Positions 16,112 through 24,888 are shown, numbered from the stretch's first letter. The stretch: DNA of 27,968 nt from DAINRZ01 sp964634885 (GCA_964634885.1 CAZWLN010000059.1:1-27968), one strand, 5' to 3'. Program-made: numbers and translations. Notes: generated by a model from the letters alone, not told the origin.

Positions 16112-16771
16112 ATGAAAAAAGTGATAATTAACATATTGTATTTGACGGGGATCCTGGTAATTGCGGCTTTAACCGGCTGCAGTTCACGCAGTTCAGGGGG
16201 TGAGGCCGGAAAGGAGAAGGTAATGATGGAAAACAACAGGTTGGACACTGCCACTTTCGGAGGTGGCTGTTTCTGGTGTATCGAAGCTGCATTCAGCCAG
16301 CTTCGCGGTGTGGAGAATGTATCTTCCGGTTACTCCGGCGGCAGTGTTGCCAATCCGACATACGAGGAAGTGTGTACTGGCGAAACAGGCCATGCCGAAG
16401 TGGTCCGGATAATATATGACCCGGAGCTGATCAGCTATGATAAGCTGCTTGAGGTGTTCTGGAGCGTACACGATCCTACTACACTGAACAGGCAGGGTAA
16501 CGACACGGGTACCCAGTACCGCTCTGTCATCTTCTACCACAACGAAAACCAAAAGACGGCAGCGGAGAAGCAGATCAAAGCGCTGAATGAATCAGGCATC
16601 CTGAACGGGCCTGTAGTAACCGAACTAAGCCCGTTTGAGAAATTCTACAAGGCGGAGAACTATCATCAGGATTATTATGTCAATAACAGCAATAAACCGT
16701 ACTGCAGCTTCACGATCAAACCCAAGCTGGAAAAAATCAGGAAAGTGTTCGGCGAACTACTAAAAAAGTAG
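16112..16771 (+). CDS. msrA: Peptide-methionine (S)-S-oxide reductase, exported lipoprotein
   Basis: The 219-residue protein carries the MsrA catalytic motif GGCFWC with the nucleophilic cysteine at 53, followed by the conserved GYSGG, GHAEVV, DPTTLNRQGND.GTQYRS and NYHQDYY segments. It reduces methionine-S-sulfoxide in proteins. The N-terminus has a hydrophobic helix ending in the lipobox LTGC (Cys23), so the mature enzyme is a lipoprotein of the cell envelope, where it would repair oxidised exported proteins. Reducing power must then be delivered across the membrane; no partner is encoded nearby and no MsrB is fused. The stop is 24 bases from the convergent GH3 gene. Confidence 0.95.
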   Translation: MKKVIINILYLTGILVIAALTGCSSRSSGGEAGKEKVMMENNRLDTATFGGGCFWCIEAAFSQLRGVENVSSGYSGGSVANPTYEEVCTGETGHAEVVRIIYDPELISYDKLLEVFWSVHDPTTLNRQGNDTGTQYRSVIFYHNENQKTAAEKQIKALNESGILNGPVVTELSPFEKFYKAENYHQDYYVNNSNKPYCSFTIKPKLEKIRKVFGELLKK

Positions 16772-16795
16772 CAGTCAGTAACTATATCTTTTTAT

Positions 16796-19624
16796 CTATT
16801 CGTTTCTGACGGCGAACTTCTTTTCTATCCTTTGGCTGCCGCTGTCAAAGACAATGTAATACATGCCCGAAGACAAGCCGGTAAATTCTATCTGATACTG
16901 TTTCTCGGTTACTTTGCGCGAGATGAAGTCGTCAATCCTGTTACCCATTATGTCATAAAGCGTTAATTTATAATTGCCGGCAGGTACAGAGTTCAGTTCG
17001 ATGTTGATCAGGCTGTTTGCGGGGTTGGGCCAGATCCTGTCCGGGTCCTCACCACCGGGGAGAGGGATGTTGTTGCTGTCTTTATACAGGAGGACCGTAT
17101 CGACAATCCTTACGTCTTTGGCTGAGGCGGCCATCTGTACCTCGTATCTTCCGGGTTCGATTCTGTAATCGTCCAGAGTTGAGTCAAAGACTGCAAAGTC
17201 CATCAGATAGACCTTGACGGAGTCGCTCACAGAACGGCCTGACCTGACATGTACCCTTTTAAACCCTGCCAGGGATTTGATGGGCATGGGCATCTTCGCA
17301 TCGAGGCTCCTGAAGTAGAATTGAACGATTTCATCCCCATCCATTGCTCCGGTGTTGGAGATGTTGAACTTGATGGGAAGCGTGTCTTCAACAGAAATGT
17401 CAATCTCTTTCGCAGCGAGGTTCATACTGTTGTAACGATAGGTCGTGTAGCTGAGGCCGTAGCCGAAAGGATAGAGCGGTTCCTTGTGGTTGTATTTGTA
17501 AGTCCTGCCTTCCATGTTGTAGTCAGTAAACTCAGGCAGGTCATTGACAGATTTGTAAAATGTGAGAGGCAGTTTGCCGCTTGGGTTGTAATCGCCGAAA
17601 ATGATGTCTGCCAGGGCGTCTCCGCCTCTGTGGCTGCCGTACCACATTTCGATGATGGCTGGAATGCTGTCGTTCAGTTCGTTGATGGACATGCTGCTGC
17701 CGTTTTGCATAACAAAGACGAGAGGTTTATTGGCTTTTTTCAGGGCTTTCAGGAATTTCACCTGGATGGCCGGCAGGTCGAGGTTGGTGCGGTCACCCCG
17801 GTAGAAACCGGGCAGGTAAACCGGTATGTCTTCCATTTCAAATTCAACGCCTAAGCCACCGGCAAAAATAATGGCGTCGTATTTGGACGCAACTTTTACC
17901 ATTGAGTCAATCCTGGCGTCACCGGTTGTGTATGTACCGAACTCAAATCTGGCGCTGGCATAGATGGCATGGTCAAAGTACTCGATGACAATCGGGTATT
18001 CGTGGCCGGCTTCCATATATACATTGGACACGAGTTCAGTTGATGAGTGCCATTGCCAGTCATTGATTACGAGAGTGTCATTGAAATAGACCCTTACACC
18101 GTCGTCTGAAATCATCTTAATGGTATAAATGTCGGAAGTGTCTGCATGAATGAAGCCAGACCACCTGATGCAGAATGAGTCCGGCCTGATCGACGGGTCC
18201 GGTGAGCCTTCATGCCAGTCGTAATTGATCAGGCTGTCGGTCTTTATCAGTGCGGGTTCCCCGGAAAAGTCCATATTATTGAAATATTCGGCTTTCAGTC
18301 CGGGTTTACCGTCGGGTGTTTTCAGGTACCTGGTTTGTACCAGTTCAGTAAAATAGCCGATCTTACTGCATCCGGTGAAGTAGTTGACCTTGGTTTTGGG
18401 CGCTACTTTTTTGGTTATACCCTTGAGTATATCAGTTGCGTCAGGGGTATAGCCGGAATAGCACCCGAAATTGTTACCGACAGCGTTCGGGCCGATAACG
18501 ACAATTGAGTCATAGTCTTTACTAAGGGGCAGTGTTTTGTCGTTCTTAAGCAGTACCATTGACTGCTGGGCCTGTTTGTAAGCAATGTCAACGTGTTCCT
18601 TCGAAACCAGGTCCGACAGAGGTATCTTGTTGAAGGAGACCGAATCGGGATCGTCGAACAAACCCAGTTTAAATCTTGTCATCAGCAGGTGATAGACAGC
18701 CGAGTCGATCTGTGCTTCTGTGATTACTTCCTCTTTGAGCGCTTGCATTGCATAGTCGCTCAACATCGACCCACATTCGAGGTCCATGCCGGCTTCCAGC
18801 GCCATCCTGACTGTTTCGGTCTCACAGTAAGCGTACCAATGGGCGTAAAGCAAATAGACAATGGCTCCACAGTCTGTTACAACATAGCCGTCGAAGCCCC
18901 ATCGCTTTTTAAGTATATCATGGATGAAGTGTTTATTAGCAGCGTTTGGAATTCCGTTCACGGCGTTGTAGGCAGCCATTACCCCATGAGCTTTTCCTTC
19001 GGTGAAGGCTGCTTTCCACATCGGCATATATGATTCCCAGAAATCTCTCTGGTTGACGACGGCATTGAACATGTAGCGCAGGGGTTCCGGCCCGGAATGG
19101 ACACAGAAATGTTTAGGGCTGGCAATGGCTTTCCAGTATTTTGGGTCATTGCCCTGCAGGCCTTTGATGTACTGTACTGCAATTCTTGAACCGAGAAAGG
19201 GGTCTTCGCCGAAAGTCTCCTGCGTCCTGCCCCAACGTGGGTCGCGTGCCAGGTTCAGATTAGGAGACCAGTAACTCATGCCTTTTCCCCTGGTCCTGAA
19301 CAGTATCCGTCCTTCATCCGATATTGCCGATCCCATTTCATAGATCAGCTCAGGATTCCACATTGCGGCAAGTCCGATGGACTGGGGGAAAACGGTTACG
19401 CTGTCGTCGATGATGCCGTGGAGGCATTCCGAATTCCAGTCATATTTCGGTATGTTAAGCCTTGGTATTCCGGGAGCCGTATATACCAACTGGCTGATTT
19501 TTTCTTCGAGAGTCATCTGAGAGATCAGGTACCTGATCCTTGTGTCGTAAGACTGGCCCTGGCCTTGAAGCGATGAGCATATTAACAGGCATAGAATGAG
19601 AGCAGAATACAGCTTTCTTGTCAT
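16796..19624 (-). CDS. Secreted GH3 glycosidase with PA14 insert and T9SS sorting domain
   Basis: The 942-residue protein starts at an ATG with AGGAAAA eight bases upstream and has a signal peptide (about 1-22). The GH3 N-terminal barrel covers about 30-330, with RDPRWGR (127-133), SPKHF (K171, H172) and the nucleophile D251 in VVTDCGAI. The second GH3 domain is interrupted by a PA14 domain (about 445-570), an arrangement seen in many beta-glucosidases and beta-xylosidases; EFEMED after it probably holds the acid/base Glu. A fibronectin-like domain follows (about 740-850). The last ~80 residues begin with IWPNPA and include LYDIMGNRI and LSSGMYYIVF, a type A T9SS sorting domain, so it is exported and attached to the cell surface or released. 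It acts on beta-glycosides; exact sugar unknown. Confidence 0.95.
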   Translation of the reverse strand: MTRKLYSALILCLLICSSLQGQGQSYDTRIRYLISQMTLEEKISQLVYTAPGIPRLNIPKYDWNSECLHGIIDDSVTVFPQSIGLAAMWNPELIYEMGSAISDEGRILFRTRGKGMSYWSPNLNLARDPRWGRTQETFGEDPFLGSRIAVQYIKGLQGNDPKYWKAIASPKHFCVHSGPEPLRYMFNAVVNQRDFWESYMPMWKAAFTEGKAHGVMAAYNAVNGIPNAANKHFIHDILKKRWGFDGYVVTDCGAIVYLLYAHWYAYCETETVRMALEAGMDLECGSMLSDYAMQALKEEVITEAQIDSAVYHLLMTRFKLGLFDDPDSVSFNKIPLSDLVSKEHVDIAYKQAQQSMVLLKNDKTLPLSKDYDSIVVIGPNAVGNNFGCYSGYTPDATDILKGITKKVAPKTKVNYFTGCSKIGYFTELVQTRYLKTPDGKPGLKAEYFNNMDFSGEPALIKTDSLINYDWHEGSPDPSIRPDSFCIRWSGFIHADTSDIYTIKMISDDGVRVYFNDTLVINDWQWHSSTELVSNVYMEAGHEYPIVIEYFDHAIYASARFEFGTYTTGDARIDSMVKVASKYDAIIFAGGLGVEFEMEDIPVYLPGFYRGDRTNLDLPAIQVKFLKALKKANKPLVFVMQNGSSMSINELNDSIPAIIEMWYGSHRGGDALADIIFGDYNPSGKLPLTFYKSVNDLPEFTDYNMEGRTYKYNHKEPLYPFGYGLSYTTYRYNSMNLAAKEIDISVEDTLPIKFNISNTGAMDGDEIVQFYFRSLDAKMPMPIKSLAGFKRVHVRSGRSVSDSVKVYLMDFAVFDSTLDDYRIEPGRYEVQMAASAKDVRIVDTVLLYKDSNNIPLPGGEDPDRIWPNPANSLINIELNSVPAGNYKLTLYDIMGNRIDDFISRKVTEKQYQIEFTGLSSGMYYIVFDSGSQRIEKKFAVRNE

Positions 19625-19820
19625 CAGTTGTTTTCCTATGATAGAAAATTAATATTATACTTATGAACAAAATTAATCTTTTATGTTAAATAAACAGTAA
19701 GAAATTTTCAATGATTAATCTTTGAGGTAAAGTCGTCAGCTTTTTCAGTCATCATCTTGGAAAATGAAAGATGGGCCAGAAAAATTATTTGAGGATTAGG
19801 TAAAAATAGAATGTGAATTT

Positions 19821-19846
19821 AATAGCCACGAGCTTCAGCTCGTGGA
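19821..19846. repeat. Left outer terminal hairpin and inverted repeat
   Basis: AATAGCCACGAGC is followed by the loop TTCA and GCTCGTGG. The core is an 8-bp perfect stem with a 4-base loop. The whole 26 bases are repeated in inverse at 20581-20606. Confidence 0.9.
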
Positions 19847-19915
19847 TCGGATTCTCAAGATACCGATTTTAACCATTATCCTAAAAGTTGATTATCATAG
19901 AAGATTAGTAAAAAC

Positions 19916-19935
19916 TATGCACTTTCAGTGCAATA
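19916..19935 (+). repeat. Left inner hairpin
   Basis: TATGCACTTTCAGTGCAATA contains the stem TGCAC/GTGCA around the loop TTTCA. It lies 36 bases before the transposase start and recurs in the same orientation after the gene, as subterminal hairpins recognised by IS200-type transposases do. Confidence 0.8.
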
Positions 19936-19971
19936 CTTTAGTTGCTACACATTTTTTTGTATATTTGAAAG

Positions 19972-20409
19972 ATGGGAAATGAATATAGACATGGTAGTCA
20001 TACAATCTCAAGACTAAGTGCTCATATAGTATGGGTAACGAAGTATAGAAAGAAAGTATTGACAGGAGATATACAGATAAGGTGCAGGGATCTGATAAAA
20101 CAGATATGCGATAGTGAAGATGTGTCGATACTAAAGGGAGCAGTAAGTAAAGACCATGTCCATATTCTCATAGAATATAGTCCCTCATTGGGTATCAGCG
20201 AATTAGTGAAACGATTGAAGGGAAGAAGTTCAAGGTTACTTCAAAAAGAATATCCGAAATTGCAGAAGGAGTATTGGGGAAAACACTTTTGGGCTATAGG
20301 ATATGGAGTCTGGAGTACAGGAAATATAACAGAAGAAATTGTACAAGAATACCTTGAGCATCATAAAGATCAATCAAATTATAATAATGATAATTTTATA
20401 TTGGAGTAG
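19972..20409 (+). CDS. tnpA: IS200/IS605-family TnpA transposase
   Basis: The 145-residue protein is of normal length for IS200 TnpA. It has the HUH metal-binding motif in SKDHVHILIEY (H62, H64) and the catalytic tyrosine Y127 in VQEYLEHH. The opening SAHIVWVTKYRKKVL is the family signature. This class cuts and rejoins single-stranded DNA at hairpin-marked ends, without target duplication. All catalytic residues are intact, so it could be active. Its codons (AGA, ATA, AAA, AGT) are far more AT-rich than those of the GH3 and peptidase genes on either side, consistent with recent arrival. A REP-associated tyrosine transposase (RAYT) is an alternative reading because of the palindromes around it. 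Confidence 0.95.
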   Translation: MGNEYRHGSHTISRLSAHIVWVTKYRKKVLTGDIQIRCRDLIKQICDSEDVSILKGAVSKDHVHILIEYSPSLGISELVKRLKGRSSRLLQKEYPKLQKEYWGKHFWAIGYGVWSTGNITEEIVQEYLEHHKDQSNYNNDNFILE

Positions 20410-20431
20410 TGAATTTCATTCACCTCAAAAC

Positions 20432-20452
20432 CTATGCACTTTCAGTGCATAG
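20432..20452 (+). repeat. Right inner hairpin
   Basis: CTATGCAC and GTGCATAG form a perfect 8-bp stem around TTTCA, beginning 22 bases after the transposase stop. It is a direct repeat of the left inner hairpin, including the loop. Confidence 0.85.
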
Positions 20453-20580
20453 TGGTTTAGTTCATCGATATTATGTGTACTTATAATATTTTAACTTATG
20501 ATTGGATGAAGTGCTTTAATAGTTCAAAGCTTTGTTTGGAATCATGAGCGGCTAAAGCCGATTATCCCATTGAATACTTG

Positions 20581-20606
20581 TCCACGAGCTGAAGCTCGTG
20601 GCTATT
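20581..20606. repeat. Right outer terminal hairpin and inverted repeat
   Basis: This is the exact reverse complement of 19821-19846. The stem CCACGAGC/GCTCGTGG surrounds the loop TGAA. Confidence 0.9.
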
Positions 20607-20679
20607 GAAAATACTAAATTAAACTCTTTCTCCCCCATATATTACAACTGATCCGTTATACTGTTGATGAGATACTCCC

Positions 20680-20718
20680 AAAAACAGCAGAGGCTCCACT
20701 GATTGGGTGAAGCCTCTG
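20680..20718 (-). terminator. Rho-independent terminator of the peptidase operon
   Basis: On the minus strand CAGAGGCT (20718-20711) pairs with AGCCTCTG (20695-20688), with an inner CAC/GTG extension, and is followed directly by CTG and five T residues (20684-20680). It starts 25 bases after the stop of the peptidase gene at 20743. This is the best intrinsic terminator in the window. Confidence 0.85.
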
Positions 20719-20742
20719 ATTTGCTGTGTTTGAGTAATAGAT

Positions 20743-22830
20743 TTACTTCCCACCTTTTGTATATTTATCGAGGAAACCGAAGAACTCGCGCGACCAGGCA
20801 ATAAATTCCTGGGGATGGGAGATGAAATGTGTTTCTTCGGGAAGTACCACCAGCTTGGAAGGCAGGCGTTTTACCTGTGCTACTGTGAAGGCTTCGAGGC
20901 TCTGTGTGTAAGGAACCCTGAAGTCGTTTTCACCTGTGCTGATCATGATGGGGGTGTCCCATTTGTCGGCATATTTGTGAGGCGAGTGTTTCTCGTAGTA
21001 AGCCTTGTTTTTCTCAACCCAGTATGGCCCGCCGTATTCCCAGTTGGGGAACCAGAGCTCTTCCGTAGCGCCGTACATGCTCTCGAAGTTGAACACGCCG
21101 CAGTGAGAAGCAAAAGCCTTAAACCTGCCGTTGTGATTGCCTTCGAGCCAGAATACGGCGTATCCGCCGGCGCTGGCGCCAACGGCAGCAAGTCCGTCTT
21201 TCTTAATATATGATTCTTTAAGCATTGCGTCTGTTGCTGCAAGAATATCCTGCATCGGCTTGCCTGCCCAGTCCTTAGTGATTGCGTTGTTCCATTCCTG
21301 TCCGAAACCCGGCATGCCGCGCCTGTTGGGAAGCAGCAGCACGTAGCCCTTCGAAGCCATCAGGTAATAGTTCCAGCGGTAGTGGAACTTCTGGCTGATC
21401 ATGCTCTGGGGGCCGCCCTGGCAGAAGGTGATCATCGGGTACTGCTTTGTCGAATCGAAATCGGGAGGATAGACAACCCAGCAGTGAACGTTTGCGCCGT
21501 CGGTGCTCTTGATGATTCTCTCGACGATTTTCACTTTCCTGAGGCTCTTTGTAAGCTCTTCGTTAACCTTTGTCAATTGTGCTGCCTTGCCGCCTTCGGA
21601 GGGCATGGAGAAAAGGTCCACCGGGCTCATCATGTCTTCTCTCATGCAGTAGATAGTCTTGCCGTCGGGAGAAAGAGCAGGGGAGTTGTAATCATACCAT
21701 CCGTCGGAAACCTGTTTCCAGGTTCCGTCTGTAACATTGAATTTGAAGAGTTGTACAGTACCTTTGGTGTCGGCGCTGAACACAATCGATTTGCTGTCTG
21801 CGGACCAAACGGGGGAGTTAACCCAGCCGTCAAAAGTAGCTGAGAGCTCCTTTTTCTCGCCTGTAGCGCGATCGTAAAGCATGAGGCGGCGTTTGTCCGA
21901 TTCGAAGCCGTTGTTCTCGAGGCTGATGAATGCAATGTATTTGCCGTCGGGAGAGTAGAGCGGATCCTGGTCATAGCCCATCATTCCCTCTGTAATATTC
22001 TTAGCGGCGCCGCCGGCAGCGGGAATTAGGTAGATGTCCGAATTGGTCTGTTCGACGAAGTCGATGCCGGCAAGCTTCTTGCAGGTGTAAGCCAGTTCTT
22101 TGCTGTCGGGCGACCATGCAATCTGTTCGCTGCCGCCGAAAGGTTTCAACGGTGTGTCGAACAGTTCGTCTTTCATAAGGTCTTTTGCTTCACCGCCTTC
22201 GACGGGCATTACGAACAGGTGGGAGACATTCTCGTCGATCCATTCGCTCCAGTGCCTGACGGGAACTTTGTCGTAAATCCTGATCTTTGCCTTTGGCAGG
22301 TCGGGGTATTTGTCGGCAGGAGTTTCCATCATCTTAATCTCGGAAGTGAAAGCGAATGTTTTTCCGTCGGGTGAGAGTGAGAGGTTTGAAACACCGGTCT
22401 TGACGTCGGAGATTCTCCGGGAAGAAGCGCTGGTGATCTCCATTACATAAACCTGGGGTGTTTCTTCCAGCGTCGAGATGAAAGCTATCTTCTTACTGTC
22501 CGGGAACCAGACCACATCGCTGTTGTTACCGTGGTTCGATGTAAGCTGCTTCAGGTCCTTGCCCTCGCTTGTCATGATGTACAGGTCGGTTGAAAACTTG
22601 TTTTCTTCGGGGTTGGGAGTTTTCATTCCGAAAACTATCCATTTACCGTCGGGCGAAAGCTCGTATTCGGTTACCCGTTTGAGGGACATGAGCATCTCGG
22701 CAGAGAACACCGTAGTGTCAACCTTGATCTTATCTGCTTTTTTCCCTTTGTCCGCTTTGCCTGTGTCTTTCTGTGGTTGGCATGCCATAGCGATCATTAA
22801 AATTAATAATACATAAACAATGTTTTTCAT
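20743..22830 (-). CDS. S9C-family prolyl oligopeptidase, lipoprotein (second of tandem pair)
   Basis: From the ATG at 22830 (AGGTG six bases upstream; an in-frame TTG precedes it) the protein has 695 residues. The N-terminus is a lipoprotein signal ending in AMAC (Cys17), followed by a Lys/Asp-rich linker. Residues ~40-430 are a beta-propeller built from repeated SPDGK/SPDSK (WD40-like TolB) blades. The C-terminal alpha/beta hydrolase has the nucleophile S553 in GASAGGY, D636 in ENDFRVP and H668 in EETHF, all intact. The family (acylaminoacyl-peptidase/DPP5 type) removes short peptides from the N-terminus of oligopeptides; here in the periplasm or on a membrane face. It lies 33 bases after its upstream paralog on the same strand and shares its terminator. 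Confidence 0.94.
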   Translation of the reverse strand: MKNIVYVLLILMIAMACQPQKDTGKADKGKKADKIKVDTTVFSAEMLMSLKRVTEYELSPDGKWIVFGMKTPNPEENKFSTDLYIMTSEGKDLKQLTSNHGNNSDVVWFPDSKKIAFISTLEETPQVYVMEITSASSRRISDVKTGVSNLSLSPDGKTFAFTSEIKMMETPADKYPDLPKAKIRIYDKVPVRHWSEWIDENVSHLFVMPVEGGEAKDLMKDELFDTPLKPFGGSEQIAWSPDSKELAYTCKKLAGIDFVEQTNSDIYLIPAAGGAAKNITEGMMGYDQDPLYSPDGKYIAFISLENNGFESDKRRLMLYDRATGEKKELSATFDGWVNSPVWSADSKSIVFSADTKGTVQLFKFNVTDGTWKQVSDGWYDYNSPALSPDGKTIYCMREDMMSPVDLFSMPSEGGKAAQLTKVNEELTKSLRKVKIVERIIKSTDGANVHCWVVYPPDFDSTKQYPMITFCQGGPQSMISQKFHYRWNYYLMASKGYVLLLPNRRGMPGFGQEWNNAITKDWAGKPMQDILAATDAMLKESYIKKDGLAAVGASAGGYAVFWLEGNHNGRFKAFASHCGVFNFESMYGATEELWFPNWEYGGPYWVEKNKAYYEKHSPHKYADKWDTPIMISTGENDFRVPYTQSLEAFTVAQVKRLPSKLVVLPEETHFISHPQEFIAWSREFFGFLDKYTKGGK

Positions 22831-22863
22831 CAATACACCTTTTTAATTTGTAAAATATATTTG

Positions 22864-24888
22864 TTATTTCAGGTATTTCTTTAAGAATCCGAAGAACTCC
22901 CTGTACCAGACAATCTGCTCCTGGGCTTTCAGTACCCAGTGGTTTTCTTCGGGAAAGACTACTATCCTTGCCGGTACTCCCTGTGCCCTGGCGGCAGTGT
23001 ATGCTTCGAGGCTCTGTGTGTATGGAACCCTGAAGTCGAGCATCCCGGTAATTATCAGTATCGGTGTCTTCCAGTTTTTCACGTACATGTGAGGGGAGAT
23101 TTTGTTATAGTACTCGAGGTTCTTCTTTTCCCAGTAAGGGCCGCCGTTGTCGTGGTTCGGGAACCAGAGTTCCTCGGTGGAGCCGTATTCACTTACCATG
23201 TTAAACAGCCCGCAGTGGGAAATAAATGCTTTGAAGCGGCCGCTGCTGTTGTTGCCTTCGAGCCAGAATACGGCATAGCCTCCGGCGCTGCCTCCAACGG
23301 CAGCAATCCTGTTCTTGTCCACGTATGGCTCTTTAGCCAGGTCATCTACTGCCGAAGTAATGTCGTCCATCGGCCTGCCGGAGTAATCGCCGGAGATGGC
23401 GTCAACCCAGTCCTGGCCGAAACCGGGGCATCCCCTTCTGTTCGGTGCCAGTACGATATAGCCTTCCGAGGCCATTGTCAGGAAATTCCAGCCGTAGCTC
23501 CAGAAAGCGCTGACAGCCTGCTGGGGGCCGCCCTGGCAGTAAGTGATTACAGGATACTTCTTTGCAGGGTCAAAGTCGGGCGGATAGACGACCCAACTGT
23601 GGACTTTGGCTCCGTCGCTGCTCTTAGACCAGCGTTCCTCGAACCTGACAGGCTTCACGTCCTTGAAGAATTCTCCGTTTATGTCTGTCAATTGTACTTC
23701 AGTCTGCGGCTTGTCCAGTTTAATCGAATAGAGTTCTTCCGGCCTGTTGAAATCGCGTTTCGAGAAGATCAAAGACGAGCCGTCAGGGGTTACCAGGAGG
23801 GCTTTGTCGCCATAGTTAGCTTTGCCCTGTTTGATGACTTTTACATTGCCGTTCATGTCAACGGAGAAAATTTTAGCTTTGCCGCTGTCCACAGCAGAAA
23901 AATATAGCGATTTGCTGTCGGGAGCCCAGCAGGGATTGTTCACCCATTTGCTGAAATTCTTTGTAATTTCGGATGTTGTTTTGGCTTCCCGGTCGTAAAC
24001 CATCAGCCTGATCCTGTCGGATTCATAGCCGGGGCGTTCCTGGCTGAGCCAGGCGATGAACCTGCCGTCGGGTGAGTACTGTGGTTCCATGTCGTAACCC
24101 GGGTATGACCCGGAGATATTCTCAGTCTTAGCAGATTTGATATCATATATATATATATCCGAATTGGTACTGGTGACGAAGTCTGCTACTTTTTTAGAGG
24201 TGTAAGCAAGCTCTTTCCCGTCAGGCGCCCATGCAATCTGCTCTTTACCGCCGAAAGGCTTAAGAGGCGTGTCGAAAGCCTCGCCTGCATTGACGTCTAT
24301 CGGTTCGCCTTCTTCGTATGGGAGGATGAAGAGATGGGAGTACCTTTTGTCGAGCCATGAATCCCAGTGCCTTACAGGCAGACTGTCGTAGATGTAGGCC
24401 TTTGCTTTTTCCATGTCGGGGTATTCTTCCATCGGCGATTTGCCGATCTTCAACTCTGAAGTGAATGAGTAATACTTGCCGTCAGGGGAGAACAGGAGGT
24501 TTGAGATGCCGTTCTCAAAATCGGTAATCAGTTCGGGATCGCCACCCTCTGCAAGGTCCATCCGGAATATTTGTGTGGATTCTTCACGGTCGGAGATAAA
24601 TATTATCTTCTTAGAGTCAGGATGCCACAAAGGATTATAGTTGTGCTCGCCGGACTTTGTAAGCTGGACGAGGTTATTATCCCGGAGATCGAGAGAGTAT
24701 ATGTCGGTTACTGATGTGTTTTCCTCAGTGTCTGGCTGGCTGACGGTAAAAACCAGTTTCTTACCGTCCGGGGAGATGGAAACATCGCCAAGTCTTTTGA
24801 GGTTCATCAGTTGTTCAGGATTGAAATTATTGTTGCATACTGCACAGTATGTTATTAGCATTAAAGCCGATATTATAAATCTTTTCAT
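22864..24888 (-). CDS. S9C-family prolyl oligopeptidase, exported (first of tandem pair)
   Basis: I choose the ATG at 24888 (674 residues): GGAAAA precedes it closely and the signal peptide MKRFIISALMLITYCAVC starts there; a TTG eight codons upstream only adds a polar stub. The layout matches the neighbour: a beta-propeller with repeated SPDGK/APDGK/APDSK blades, then an alpha/beta hydrolase with S534 in GGSAGGYA, D618 in MLDFRVP and H650 in EENHW. Long blocks such as AVFWLEGN, FKAF.SHCG, TEELWFPN and RVPYTQSLEA are shared with the neighbour, so the pair arose by tandem duplication. Export is clear, but whether Cys in TYCAVC is a lipidation site is unsure. It leads a two-gene operon for peptide use outside the cytoplasm. 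Confidence 0.94.
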   Translation of the reverse strand: MKRFIISALMLITYCAVCNNNFNPEQLMNLKRLGDVSISPDGKKLVFTVSQPDTEENTSVTDIYSLDLRDNNLVQLTKSGEHNYNPLWHPDSKKIIFISDREESTQIFRMDLAEGGDPELITDFENGISNLLFSPDGKYYSFTSELKIGKSPMEEYPDMEKAKAYIYDSLPVRHWDSWLDKRYSHLFILPYEEGEPIDVNAGEAFDTPLKPFGGKEQIAWAPDGKELAYTSKKVADFVTSTNSDIYIYDIKSAKTENISGSYPGYDMEPQYSPDGRFIAWLSQERPGYESDRIRLMVYDREAKTTSEITKNFSKWVNNPCWAPDSKSLYFSAVDSGKAKIFSVDMNGNVKVIKQGKANYGDKALLVTPDGSSLIFSKRDFNRPEELYSIKLDKPQTEVQLTDINGEFFKDVKPVRFEERWSKSSDGAKVHSWVVYPPDFDPAKKYPVITYCQGGPQQAVSAFWSYGWNFLTMASEGYIVLAPNRRGCPGFGQDWVDAISGDYSGRPMDDITSAVDDLAKEPYVDKNRIAAVGGSAGGYAVFWLEGNNSSGRFKAFISHCGLFNMVSEYGSTEELWFPNHDNGGPYWEKKNLEYYNKISPHMYVKNWKTPILIITGMLDFRVPYTQSLEAYTAARAQGVPARIVVFPEENHWVLKAQEQIVWYREFFGFLKKYLK

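Larger units (their letters stand above)
19625..19971. other. Upstream region of GH3 gene and left end of the IS200-type element
   Basis: From 19625 to about 19820 is an AT-rich region that should hold the GH3 promoter (leftward); I see no strong signal in it. From 19821 begins the left end of the mobile element, with two hairpins before the transposase start. No other coding frame is convincing here. Confidence 0.5.
19821..20606 (+). mobile_element. IS200/IS605-type or REP-associated element with nested hairpin ends
   Basis: A transposase gene of the Y1 HUH class lies centrally. The outermost boundaries are a 26-base perfect inverted repeat (19821-19846 and 20581-20606), each copy itself a hairpin. 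Inside are hairpins at 19916-19935 and 20432-20452 in the same orientation. No TnpB or accessory gene is present. The element sits between the GH3 start and the terminator of the peptidase operon, so it breaks no gene. The inner pair might be the true IS200 ends and the outer pair separate REP-like units; both limits are given because the sequence does not settle it. Confidence 0.75.
20410..20679. other. Right flank of the element
   Basis: No gene is visible. The stretch holds the inner hairpin (20432-20452), a small hairpin CGGCTAAAGCCG near 20549, and the outer terminal hairpin (20581-20606). After 20607 comes ordinary non-coding sequence leading to the peptidase terminator. Together with the terminator and peptidase stop the gene-free stretch extends to 20742. 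Confidence 0.6.

Noticed and set aside
20410..20680. TnpB/IscB-type RNA-guided nuclease or its guide RNA next to the transposase
   Set aside because: There is no second frame long enough and no remnant with RuvC motifs on either side of tnpA; the hairpins are explained as element ends.
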